Below are positions 55,311 to 64,000 of a stretch of 64,000 bases of DNA, piece after piece. This DNA is from Sialis fuliginosa. Taxonomy: Eukaryota > Arthropoda > Insecta > Megaloptera > Sialidae. Under the pieces are notes generated by a model. That model ran no database searches and was not told where the DNA came from. It saw only the letters and a program-made list of their open reading frames with translations. The stretch is taken from assembly GCA_961205875.1 (NCBI GenBank), contig OY540811.1, positions 34,565,340 through 34,629,339 of the forward strand. Direction: 5' to 3'. The position numbers and the translations under genes were made by a program. Within the stretch, counting starts at the first letter, position 1; each line of letters opens with the position of its first letter.

Positions 55311-55828
55311 ATTCAGATAAAAATGTTCAGAACTGCTGTAATATATTGTGAAACATACCTTAAATTACAGCGAGATTATCTTAATAAGAAACCTTTATTT
55401 TAAGAATCTCCAGTATCATCCAGCTGAAATAAATAAATTCATATACATAAGACTAAAAAATGAAAATAATAAACAAAGATTAAGTTCTAAAGATAGGAAA
55501 ATTATTTTAAATATTCATTTTAATTTAACTATAAATAAATATACAACTACCGGCCGCCGCACATTGGTGCCAAATCACGAAAAGCTGGCCAAAAGTCGTT
55601 TTTTTTTAATATATATATAGGGACTTTTAACTATCGGAGCAGCTGTAGTGGTACACCTAGTATTGTATTACCTGCCTTAAAGCAGGCCACGTGTCCTTAC
55701 CTGTCTGTAGTATTCAGTTCCTTTGCCACTGTCGAGAGCATTACAACTGATCTGCGAAGCACGTGTAAAATAAGTTTTTTCAAACGCGCATAAAAAGTTT
55801 GTTAGTGAACGTATTTCAATTATTTATA

Positions 55829-55927
55829 ATGGATTCTTCTCCTGAAGATGAGTACAATAGTAATTTGTTGATCAAAATTAATATGTACAACATGCCAATG
55901 AGTAAATTAATGAAGTTATCAACGTAA
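55829..55927 (+). pseudogene. Short open frame, possible first-exon remnant
   Basis: An ATG at 55,829 opens 32 codons (MDSSPEDEYNSNLLIKINMY...), with an acidic N-terminus unlike the AT-driven frames nearby. It follows about 200 bp of mixed-composition sequence (CACGTGTAAAATAAG, AACGCGCATAAAAAG) and lies inside the TIR pair 55,549-57,170. It could be the start of a lost transposase gene; no domain can be named. Weak call. Confidence 0.2.
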
Positions 55928-56180
55928 TTTTGGTGATTGATTTTTAAAAAGTCTTGATAAAAAAAGCAATAAGTAAAAAATCTTGATAGATCCTGCCTTG
56001 AAACTAACTTTATACTATTGATTGAACATTTTTCTAAAACATATCAAAGAATTGGCTGCCGAATGGTGCCTATAATGTTTCTAGGTTAGATTTAGTGCAG
56101 TTATGCCAGAGAATGTAGAAATCTATGTACATATAATAACATGTCCTGACTGATTCATCATCGCCCAGCCGAAACCCCTG

Positions 56181-56448
56181 GTCCTAGAAATGTGAAATTT
56201 TAAGGGTATTTTCCTTTTATGACGTAACCACCCACTAAGAAAGGATTTTTCGATAATCAACCCCTAAGGGGGTAAAAGAGGGTGTACAAGTTTGTATGGA
56301 AAAAATATTTTTTGGTCCTAGAAACGTGAAATTTTAAGGGTGTCTTCCTTTTATGACGTAACCACCCACTAAGAAAGGATTTTTCGATAATCAACCCCTA
56401 AGAGGGTAAATAGGGTGTAAAAGTTTGTATGGAAAAAATATTTTTTGG
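56181..56448 (+). repeat. Two-copy tandem repeat, unit 134 bp
   Basis: GTCCTAGAAATGTGAAATTT at 56,181 and GTCCTAGAAACGTGAAATTT at 56,315 start two near-identical 134-bp units containing ATGACGTAACCACCCACTAA, AACCCCTAAG and GTTTGTATGGAAAAAATATT. They differ at only a few positions, so the duplication is recent. Confidence 0.8.
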
Positions 56449-56616
56449 TCGGATTTACTTGAAACTTAAAATAAATACTCTTCAATACAAACAATCAAAC
56501 ACGTATTTCAAGCTTTTCCAAAATTAAATCCTTAAGGGGGTGGATAATATTAAATATGTATGTATATTATGTTTGATTATTTGTACATATTTAATATTGT
56601 TCTGTAAAAAACTTTT

Positions 56617-57100
56617 ATTCGTAATCAGCGAACTCGAAAGCCCCCATATACCGAGTTTCGTGAGAATAGACACCGTTTTGCACTAAGTCGTCCGCCATTT
56701 TGCTATCACAAAATTTGACTTCATATTCGCAATCAGCGACCTCGAAAGCCCCCATATACCGAGTTTCGTGGAAATAGACACCGTTTTGCAATAAGTCATC
56801 CACCATTTTGAATCCGCCATTTTGCTATTGCAAAATTTTATTTCATATTCGTAATCAGTGACCTCGAAAACTCCCATATACCGAGTTTCGTGAGAATAGA
56901 CACCGTTTTGCACTAAGTCATCCGCCATTTTGCTATCCCAAAATTTGACTTCATATTCGTAATCAGCGACCTCGAAAACCCCCATATACCGAGTTTCATG
57001 AGAATAGATACCGTTTTGCACTAAGTCGTCCGCCATTTTGAATCCGCCATTTTGCTATCTCAAAATTTGACTTCATATTCGTAATCAGCGACCTCGAAAA
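56617..57100 (-). repeat. Compound tandem repeat, alternating 108- and 122-bp units
   Basis: The unit start ATTCGTAATCAGCGACCTCG appears at 56,617, 56,725, 56,847, 56,955 and 57,077, so spacings alternate 108, 122, 108, 122. The longer unit carries an extra 14 bp (a second copy of AATCCGCCATTTTG-type sequence). The true repeat is therefore a 230-bp dimer present about twice. The 108-bp unit is 36 codons long, so the minus strand gives a repetitive open frame, but the 122-bp unit breaks it. Confidence 0.85.
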
Positions 57101-57544
57101 CCCCCATATATATATATATATATTTATATTTTGACCAGCTTTTCGTGATTTGGCACCACTGTGCGCCGCATGGCTAACAAGCAGAGTTGGGCATCAGACG
57201 ATTAATTTTTTTAGTCGATTGAAAAATTGACGAATAACGAATAAACCGCACATTATTCGCAACTAACGAATAAAAATATAGTTATTCGTAATCACGAGTA
57301 CTCACGAATAACGATTGATTAGTTTTTATTCGTAAGATCTTCGAATAACGAATAATCATTCGTTAGTTTCAGATTATTCTAACTAAAAAATTACGAATGA
57401 ACTATTACTACCTGTACTTTGGCGTAAAAATATAATTATGATGCATGATGGAGGTTATTGTCACTTCTTGAATTAATTTTTTTTTTATGTCCAGACACGT
57501 ATTTAGTGATATTTTAGACCCCCGTGTATTAAATTAATTAATAA

Positions 57545-58945
57545 ACTCGCAACTCGCCCCCTGTCACAGATGAAGGGTTGCAACTGGTTCCATTCGATCC
57601 GGCGGGAAAAATACTTCGGGATTCTAGGGGATTGGGGGGCAAAACAACCCTCTATCTAGCACAGGAGTCGAGATATTTACGATTTTCTGTAATGAATACC
57701 ATAAGTAGCGAAACAGAGAAAATTTCAATATTTACAATAAATACAGCATAGAAACATAAGATATTATTATTAAATTTAATAAAATGAAAAAAAAGTACAG
57801 ACACGTATTTAGTGATATTTTAGGCCCGTATTGTTAAAATAACAAATACACATATACTAAATAATAATATGTTATGTTTATATGCTGTATTTATTGTAAA
57901 TATTGAAATTTTCTGTTTCGCTACTTATGGTATTCATTACAGAAAATCGTAAATATCTCGACTCCTGTGCTAGATAGAGGGTTGTTTTACCCCCCCAATC
58001 CCCTAGAATCCCGAAGTATTTTTCCCGCCGGATCGAATGAAACCAGTTGCAACTCTTCATCTGTGACAGGGGGCGAGTTGTGAGTTTATTAATTAATTTA
58101 ATACACTACACGTCTGCCTATATTTTTTCGGTCATCTACAGATCAAAACCTGTCATCCTTCAAAAAATTCATCAATGCTCAAATGAGACAATTTTCATTT
58201 AAAAAATTACATGTTTGAGCGCGTCTGCCCGTCCCTTATCCCCATCCTACGAGTCTGCCTTTGTTTTTTCGATCATCTACAGATCAAAAACTGCCATCCC
58301 TCCAAAATTAATCAATGCTCAAATGGGGCAATTTTCAAAAAAAATCTTTGAGAGCGTCTGCCTGCCCCTTATCCCCACCCTACGCGTCTGCCCATTGCAC
58401 TTTCACTATCTAACTTTTCATAAACTAACTCCCTGTGGTGATTTTATTAGTGCTCACATGGGGCAAAAATGCACTTTTTCTTTACATGTTCACTAAGGAA
58501 TTAAATCCCTTTATCCCCGGGTATGGGGGTTGGGACTATTTTTCCCATGATGTACAACATATGAATAAACGATTTCCGTAAGTCTGCCTAGTGCTCAGAT
58601 GGGGCAGAAAAATATGTCATCAGCTCTCGCACTATTAGTATATGTGTATTTGTTATTTTAACAATACGGGCCTAAAATATCACTAAATACGTGTCTGTAC
58701 TTTTTTTTCATTTTATTAAATTTAATAATAATATCTTATGTTTATATGCTGTATTTATTGTAAATATTGAAATTTTCTCTGTTTCGCTACTTATGGTATT
58801 CATTACTGAAAATCGTAAATATCTCGACTCCTGTGCTAGATAGAGGGTTGTTTTGCCCCCCAATCCCCTAGAATCCCGAAGTATTTTTCCCGCCGGATCG
58901 AATGGAACCAGTTGCAACCCTTCATCTGTGACAGGGGGCGAGTTG
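57545..58945. repeat. Three copies of an about 215-bp cassette
   Basis: The cassette from TCGCCCCCTGTCACAGATGA through GATCCGGCGGGAAAAATACT and GAGTCGAGATATTTACGATT to TACAATAAATACAGCAT is at 57,551-57,750 (plus). It is reversed at about 57,885-58,078 and again reversed at about 58,745-58,938. The first and third belong to the hAT arms; the middle one is an extra copy in the loop. A diverged relative is at 41,900-42,060. Open frames of 60-69 codons come from it but are not coding. Confidence 0.75.
58106..58641. repeat. Right arm of the interrupted inverted repeat, with internal tandem
   Basis: The stretch 58,245-58,641 is the reverse complement of 54,912-55,310. The stretch 58,111-58,250 is a further tandem copy of its left part: GTCTGCCT...TCATCTACAGATCAAAA recurs about 141 bp on, at 58,252. 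The 93-codon frame across it is a by-product. Confidence 0.65.
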
Positions 58946-59307
58946 CGAGTTTATTAATTAATTAATACACGGGGGTCTAAAATATCACTAAATACGTGTC
59001 TGGACATAAAAAAAATTAATTCAAGAAGTGACAATAACCTCCATCATGCATCATAATTATATTATTACGCCAAAGTACAGGTAGTAATAGTTCATTCGTA
59101 ATTTTTTAGTTAGAATAATCTGAAACTAACGAATGATTATTCGTTATTCGAAGATCTTACGAATAAAAACTAATCAATCGTTATTCGTGAGTACTCGCGA
59201 TTACGAATAACTATATTTTTATTCGTTAGTTGCGAATAAGAACTGCGATTTATTCGTAAATTTTTATTCGCAATCACGATTGAATTTTGCCCAACTCTGC
59301 TAACAAG

Positions 59308-60347
59308 GAATGTGTCACTCTCGGATTTTAATAAAACTTGGTAAAAATGTTAATCAAGTAAAAATTAAGGATACCTATTTTTTTATACGTGCTCGTTTTT
59401 ATGTTTAAGGGGTGAAATAAATGTGGTACCCCTTATAATTTTTATTTGGAGAGTATAATGGACACCCCTTAACTTTTTTCAAATATTATTATTTTTTCTA
59501 CCATAAATCAATAGAGTGTAGTATTCTGAATACTATGATATAAAATTTCAAAATATCGTATCTTCAAACTTCGGAGATTTCGGCACTTTTGTAGTACGCT
59601 GTATAGGTAGGTACACTGTGTAAAGTAAATGGTATGCCGCGCCGCGCGCCAATCAAAGTTAGTGGGACACTAGTGATACTAGAGCGAGTATGAAATAAAA
59701 TGTTAATTTATAAACTAGTTGGTACCTTAAGGATACAATGATCTCTTTGAAATAAAAAACAATGTGAATATTATCATTGCCTTGGCATGAATAGTTTTAA
59801 AACTGTTTTTTCAATACTTAAAATCGTTACATTCCATTGTTTATTAATTTAAGAGTTGCACACCCCATTATCAATGAATGTACAAAATTTTTACTCTTTG
59901 TAATTTAAAATAAAAACCCATATTGATGATATTTGTGAATTTTCAAATTAATATCACAACTTATAATATAACCACACTACTTTGAAAAGTGTTCCACTAG
60001 CTTTGACTGGCGGACTACAAAAGTGCCGATATCTCCGAAGTTTGAAGATACGTTATTTTGAATTTTTTATCGTTGTATTCAGAATACTACACTATTAATT
60101 TATGAAGAAAAAATAGTAATTTTTGAAAAAGTTGACGGGTGTTCATTATACCTCCCAAAAAATTATAGGGGGTACCACATTATGCTATTTTATAGCTCTT
60201 ATAATACCAAACAAATTCGTCACTATTCCAAGCGGTTTACGAGTTATTTACAAATTTAAAATTTTACCCTCATTTTTAAAATAAGTGCCCTTAATTTTTA
60301 CCAAGTTTCATTAAAATCCGAGAGTGGCACCTGGGGATGTTTCATTG
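59308..60347. mobile_element. Inverted-repeat element hosting a Tc1-like MITE
   Basis: Arms 59,308-59,597 and 60,014-60,347 pair through CACTCTCGGATTTTAATAAA / TTTCATTAAAATCCGAGAGTG, AGGGGTGAAATAAATGTGGT-type blocks and CTTCAAACTTCGGAGATTTC / GATATCTCCGAAGTTTGAAG. The arms are diverged by indels. The centre is filled by another element (59,598-60,013). Confidence 0.65.
59647..60012. mobile_element. Tc1/mariner-like MITE related to the element at 1,300-11,483
   Basis: Ends CGCCAATCAAAGTTAGTGGG (59,647) and AGTGTTCCACTAGCTTTGAC...GGCG (60,012) are inverted. The interior matches 11,150-11,481 in order: AATTTAAGAGTTGCACACCC, AAAATTTTTACTCTTTG and TTTTCAAATTAATAT. The left flank (59,598-59,646, CACTGTGTAAAGTAAATGGT, GCCGCGCCGCGC) resembles 3,241-3,270. 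Confidence 0.6.
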
Positions 60348-60549
60348 TTAGTTTTTTCGAGTTATACTTAAAACATTGAAAAGAGACTAGTTTTACTTCC
60401 CCCCCCCCCCCTCAAAAACGCAAATGTAAATTTAGTATCACTTTGTGATTTTATCATATCAAAGAAACATAAAATAATAAAAACCTTTTAACGCATTGTT
60501 CCTTTCAAAAACCTATAATCAATATAATGAATTTACTTTTTAATCCAGG
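60348..60549. other. Spacer with C-run
   Basis: A C-run lies at 60,400-60,411. No feature otherwise. Confidence 0.4.
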
Positions 60550-61085
60550 AAAAATATAATAACTTTGCAAAAGCTTCGGTATAGATTTTTAACACAAAAT
60601 TGGACAGGAATGGTAATTTTTCATAAATCGCTGTGTGTAGTTTTACTAAATGTGATTAAAATTTAGTAAAAATGATTTTTTAATATATCCGAATTGCACA
60701 CCTTTTAGAGAATTATCTACTCTTTAATTTTTGTCCTGTAATTTTTTCACGTGCAAATAGTCAAATCCCATAGAGTGCGTCATACCGTATGCGAATATAT
60801 AGCCATACTTTCTCCACGCTTTACCAAGAAAACGGTTTTTTTTTTAATGAAAACCACCTTTTTCTTAACTTAATAATACACCATTTATATAATAACCCCC
60901 ATTGAGCCATAGGAAGCGAGATATTCCCGAATAACCGTTTTTCGAGACATTAGACCTTCAATATCTCGCAACGCTGGCACGATATCGTAGGGGACTTTTT
61001 ACACGTTATTTAAAACACCGTAACGACGGTGTATACAAAAAATCACCTAACTGATATTTTTTCGCAGTTGAAATCTAAAATTAGT
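60550..61085 (-). repeat. Dispersed repeat family 'R1', copy 3 (partial)
   Basis: Reverse-orientation copy with AATGGTAATTTTTCATAAAT, GTTTTACTAAATGTGATTAA, GGAGAATTATC-type, CATAGAGTGCGTCATACCGT, ATAACCCCCATTGAGCCATA and ACGATATCGTAGGGGACTTT. It ends at 61,085 and lacks the terminal TAGTCCAGTAA found in copies 1 and 2. Confidence 0.65.
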
Positions 61086-61849
61086 TTGCATAAACTTAGA
61101 TTTAGACTGAAATTTTCAAAAAATTAAAAATATACGAAAGGTACGTCTTATGTCCAGTATTATAAAGCAAAACTAGCAAGCACTTTCAAATGGGGTATTA
61201 ATTCTGTGATAGTATCTATGGATTAGCTATGAAAGGACCCCGCAATATCCTTATGGGAAACTGCCTTCCGCTAAATTGATTGAATTTTTGATATGTTGCG
61301 TATTTTATCCCTCTGATCAAATGTCTCAATGGGCAAAATCTCCTAAAGCTTCAGGATTTTGAGATACAGTTGGCTGAAGTTAGAATTATCGTGCATTTAG
61401 ATGCATTCATTTGGGTTAAATCTGCCTCCTTTTTTAAGTTGTAGTGGTTAAGAGAGGTTTGAAAATGCCTCGTAACTTTCATAAGCAATTGATTGAAATA
61501 TATAATAATGTTTCTGAAACGTCCATATGTCATGTGACGTCATAACATGTTATCACGCGTCATAAAACGTCAGTATTAAATTGACTTCTTTTTCTCTTGG
61601 TTGTAGCGGCTCAGATTTATTTAATAATCTAAGAAGTAGTATTGATGGTCTCGTCATATTATTCGTCATGTCATAGCAGGTCAGTTTTTTTATAATACAA
61701 TGTCATAGGAGGTCATTTCATGTCACACAAGTTAATAGTGGTTCCTTTTAAGTAAATCATGTTTTATTGTGAGTCACCGTGTATTTTAATAACACAAAAT
61801 AATGCATTTTACAACATGCACACGCACGGACTGACGGACACACGGACAG
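61086..61849. other. No gene; repeat fragments
   Basis: The stretch 61,145-61,225 (CCAGTATTATAAAGC, AAGCACTTTCAAATGGGGT) is the inverse of part of 38,565-38,640. TGACGTCATAACATG, ATGTCAT and similar short repeats lie at 61,530-61,730. The 60-codon minus frame is not called. Confidence 0.4.
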
Positions 61850-61950
61850 ACAGACAGACACGGAACGAAAAGCGTTTGTCTTGACACGTGAAACGGATAG
61901 ATCAATTTAAAAATTTGAAATCGGAGAACATTTTTTTTGTCTCAGTCTAA
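61850..61950 (-). repeat. Reverse copy of the GTCTGTCTG-type repeat
   Basis: ACAGACAGACAGACACGGAA, CGAAAAGCGTTTGTCTTGAC and AAATTTGAAATCGGAGAACA mirror 48,850-48,935. Confidence 0.6.
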
Positions 61951-61970
61951 AACGATCAGAAAGCATCTCG

Positions 61971-62058
61971 TATCTTCGATATTGCGAAGAAGCAAAACTT
62001 AATGACAATCTTTTAGAACTATCAATTTTCAATATTGCTTCCTCGCAATATCGAAGAT
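61971..62058. repeat. Hairpin
   Basis: TATCTTCGATATTGCGAAGA...GCAA and TTGC...TCGCAATATCGAAGAT are inverted arms of about 25 bp, each itself partly palindromic (TTCGATATTGCGAA), around a 37-bp loop. Confidence 0.55.
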
Positions 62059-62070
62059 GGGTCATTCTTA

Positions 62071-63947
62071 GTCAACTCTATCAGAGAAAAACGCTACTTT
62101 TACAGATTTTCATAATATTCACATATGTTGTTAAACTTGCTCAAAAAATATAAGTTTCATTCATCATTTCGCAAAATTTTACGTTTTTTGAAAATTACAC
62201 GTATTTTAATTTTTGGAGAGATGACGCATATGCATTTAAATATTAATTTTTATCTCCGGATGTACTTATCGTAGCGAAATGATTTTTTTTTAGTTTTGTT
62301 CACACAAGAACGGTCTTTTTGGACATTTTGTCCGTTTTTAAGTAGAACAAAAATTTAAATTATTTTTTGTAAAATTAATTTTTTTTTTTAAATTTGAAGA
62401 TGTGGTCGGGTGTTTAAAAATCTGAAAAAAATCATAAATATTGCTTATAGTATTCTCTATCATCCCTGCAATTTTTAAGGTGGACATATTTATAACGACT
62501 TCAAAAATATTTTTTTAAGATTGCTATATAGAGGTCACGCGCACTATACATTGATATGCCGTAATGAATTCGGATGTAAATGTTAAAATTATTGTTGTTT
62601 GTGTGTAATCTATAGAATTAGTAAATAGATTAAGAATTAAAGTAATCATACAGTGGGTTTCAAACTGTTTGTTTCACATATCCACAAAGGTATACATGTA
62701 TACATATATACATACATTTATACTGATTTTTATTTCTGTTTCTTTTCAGAATATTATAATTCTGGTGTAATTTCTCAAAAATAAAATCTAAAAAGTTGTC
62801 TATCATATACATATCGCAAGATTGTCACTTTAAAAACAACTCATATAATTAATTTTAGTTACGAAATACGAATAAACCAAAAAAATTAAATTAAATTTGG
62901 GAGTTTGGATGGATTTTTTTAAATTTTAAGAAAATATAATTTACTTAAAAGTTTTTATATTAACCCTCAACATAACATATTGGTCACGTTAAAATAAGTT
63001 ATAAGAAATGTTTTTTTTTTCAAACAATTAGAATACACGAATCATTAATGTAAAATGTGGATGTTGGTGGATAATTCTATAATATTGCTCTGTTTTGTCC
63101 CTGAATATTAAATAGATCAAATTAGTTTTAATTGAAATGAAGGGTTCTATGCGTATTTTTTGGCTAACAATAATTGAAACAGATTTTAAAGTGACCACAT
63201 GTCATTTTCAGAGATAATAACCTACACTATAGACGATATAATAAATTTTAAAGGTTATTTTAATACGATAACATTCCTAATTTTAAGAATTTTTGAGAAT
63301 TTACACACATTAATTCTGAATTTAAATACCTTATTAGATATGTGAAACAAACAGTTTGAAACCTACTGTATGATTACTTTATTTCTAAATCTATTTACTA
63401 ATTCTATAGATTACACACAAACAACAATAATTTTAACATTTACATCCGAATTCATTACGGCATATCAATGTATAGTGCGCGTGATCTCTATAGAGCAATC
63501 TTAAAAAAAAAATTTAAGTTTTTATAAATATGTCCACCTTAAAAATTGCAGGGATGATAGAGAATACTATAAGCAATATTTATGATTTTTTTCAGATTTT
63601 TAAACACCCGACCACATCTTCAAATTTAAAAAAAAAAAATTAATTTTACAAAAAATAATTTAAATTTTTGTTCTACTTAAAAACGGACAAAATGTCCAAA
63701 AAGACCGTTCTTTTGTGAACAAAACTAAAAAAAATTCATTTCGCTACGATAAGTACATCCGGAGATAAAAATTATTATTTAAATGCATATGCGTCATCTC
63801 TTCAAAAATTAAAATACTTGTAGTTTTCAGAAAACGTCAAATTTTGCGAAATGATGAATGAAACTTATATTTTTTGAGCAAGTTTAACAACATATGTGAA
63901 TATTATGAAAATCCGTAAAAGTAGCGTTTTTCTCTGATAGAGTTGAC
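62071..63947. mobile_element. Large palindromic element (1.88 kb) with TA duplication
   Basis: Ends GTCAACTCTATCAGAGAAAA and TTTTCTCTGATAGAGTTGAC are exact inverted repeats flanked by TA (62,069-62,070 and 63,948-63,949), or TTA/TAA. The arms of about 610 bp (62,071-62,685; 63,341-63,947) pair nearly completely, including GTCCGTTTTTAAGTAGAACA, CACCCGACCACATCTTC and TTTCAAACTGTTTGTTTCAC. The loop (62,686-63,340) is AT-rich with no gene. A fragment related to the arm lies at 17,257-17,325. Confidence 0.75.
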
Positions 63948-64000
63948 TAACAAGGGAACCTTTTCAAGTGATAAAATCGTATCGATTTCAAATTTTGTAT

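Larger units (their letters stand above)
55549..57170. mobile_element. Possible transposon with GGTGCCAAATCACGAAAAGC ends
   Basis: CCGCACATTGGTGCCAAATC...AAAGCTGGCCAAAA (55,557-55,600) is mirrored by TTTTGACCAGCTTTTCGTGA...GTGCGCCGC (about 57,131-57,168), giving about 45-bp imperfect ends about 1.6 kb apart. The interior starts with a GC-richer stretch (55,620-55,830) that looks like a gene 5' region, then two tandem arrays. AT-repeats lie just inside both ends. No target duplication was fixed and no transposase motif is visible. Confidence 0.5.
57182..59299. mobile_element. hAT foldback element (2.1 kb) with 8-bp target duplication
   Basis: Ends CAGAGTTGGGCATCAGACG and ...TTTTGCCCAACTCTG are flanked by perfect CTAACAAG (57,174-57,181 and 59,300-59,307). 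The arms of about 670 bp (57,182-57,850; 58,632-59,299) pair almost completely, including runs of (T/A)ATTCGTNA motifs such as CGAATAACGAATAATCATTC. The loop (57,851-58,631) holds an extra inverted copy of arm sequence and the right arm of the 54,912 repeat. No transposase seen. Confidence 0.8.

Noticed and set aside
56615..57036. 117-codon and 63-codon minus-strand frames with a repeating ETRYMG...VADYEYEV motif, like a repeat protein.
   Set aside because: They follow directly from the 108/122-bp tandem repeat; the frame breaks at each 122-bp unit.

Overview
This window looks like intergenic DNA from an insect or other arthropod. It is very AT-rich and holds no recognisable intact host gene. 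It is dominated by transposable elements typical of insects: hAT, Tc1/mariner, pogo/Tigger-like and Harbinger-like non-autonomous elements, a Ty3/Gypsy LTR retrotransposon, and dispersed repeats whose ends carry the GGTTCCG / GGAACCCT and GTCTGTCTGTC motifs. The order of insect cannot be fixed from the sequence alone.

Layout. Bases 1-1,300 are AT-rich with one small pogo-like element. Bases 1,300-11,483 form a deep nest. A Tc1-like element (TA target duplication) is split by a large inverted-repeat element. That element is in turn interrupted by a MITE and by several kilobases of AT-rich palindromic satellite holding a 983-bp hAT element. The satellite plus the left two-thirds of the hAT has been locally copied into three tandem segments. 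Bases 11,500-18,750 are mostly diverged dispersed repeats. Bases 18,748-20,093 are an inverted-repeat element whose loop carries a broken protein-coding fragment.

The best gene content is at 20,149-27,828: a young-looking Ty3/Gypsy element on the minus strand. It has 1,185-bp LTRs with no difference found by eye, a 4-bp target duplication (CGTG), a primer-binding site, a polypurine tract, gag, a -1 frameshift site and pol. One in-frame stop codon lies between RNase H and integrase. The element sits inside one arm of a 1.18-kb palindromic element, which also took a 500-bp hAT insertion with an 8-bp duplication. A second copy of that palindrome follows directly and confirms the empty sites.

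Bases 30,700-48,240 hold a run of MITEs, several with clean target duplications (37,110-37,649; 37,826-38,477; 44,955-45,359; 47,231-48,237 with a nested Harbinger-like element at 47,314-47,803). There is also a four-level inverted-repeat nest at 39,114-40,844, a roughly 131-bp tandem repeat at 42,200-42,975, and a short insertion at 41,115-41,337 containing a hammerhead-ribozyme-like core. A degraded coding fragment lies at about 45,620-46,023.

Bases 48,240-64,000 are again repeats: a compound tandem repeat with alternating 108/122-bp units (56,617-57,100), a 2.1-kb hAT foldback with an 8-bp duplication (57,182-59,299), a Tc1-like MITE inside another palindrome (59,308-60,347), and a 1.88-kb palindrome at the end (62,071-63,947). 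Nearly everything in the window is best read as insertions within insertions, and the only proteins with a confident function are the retrotransposon's Gag and Pol.
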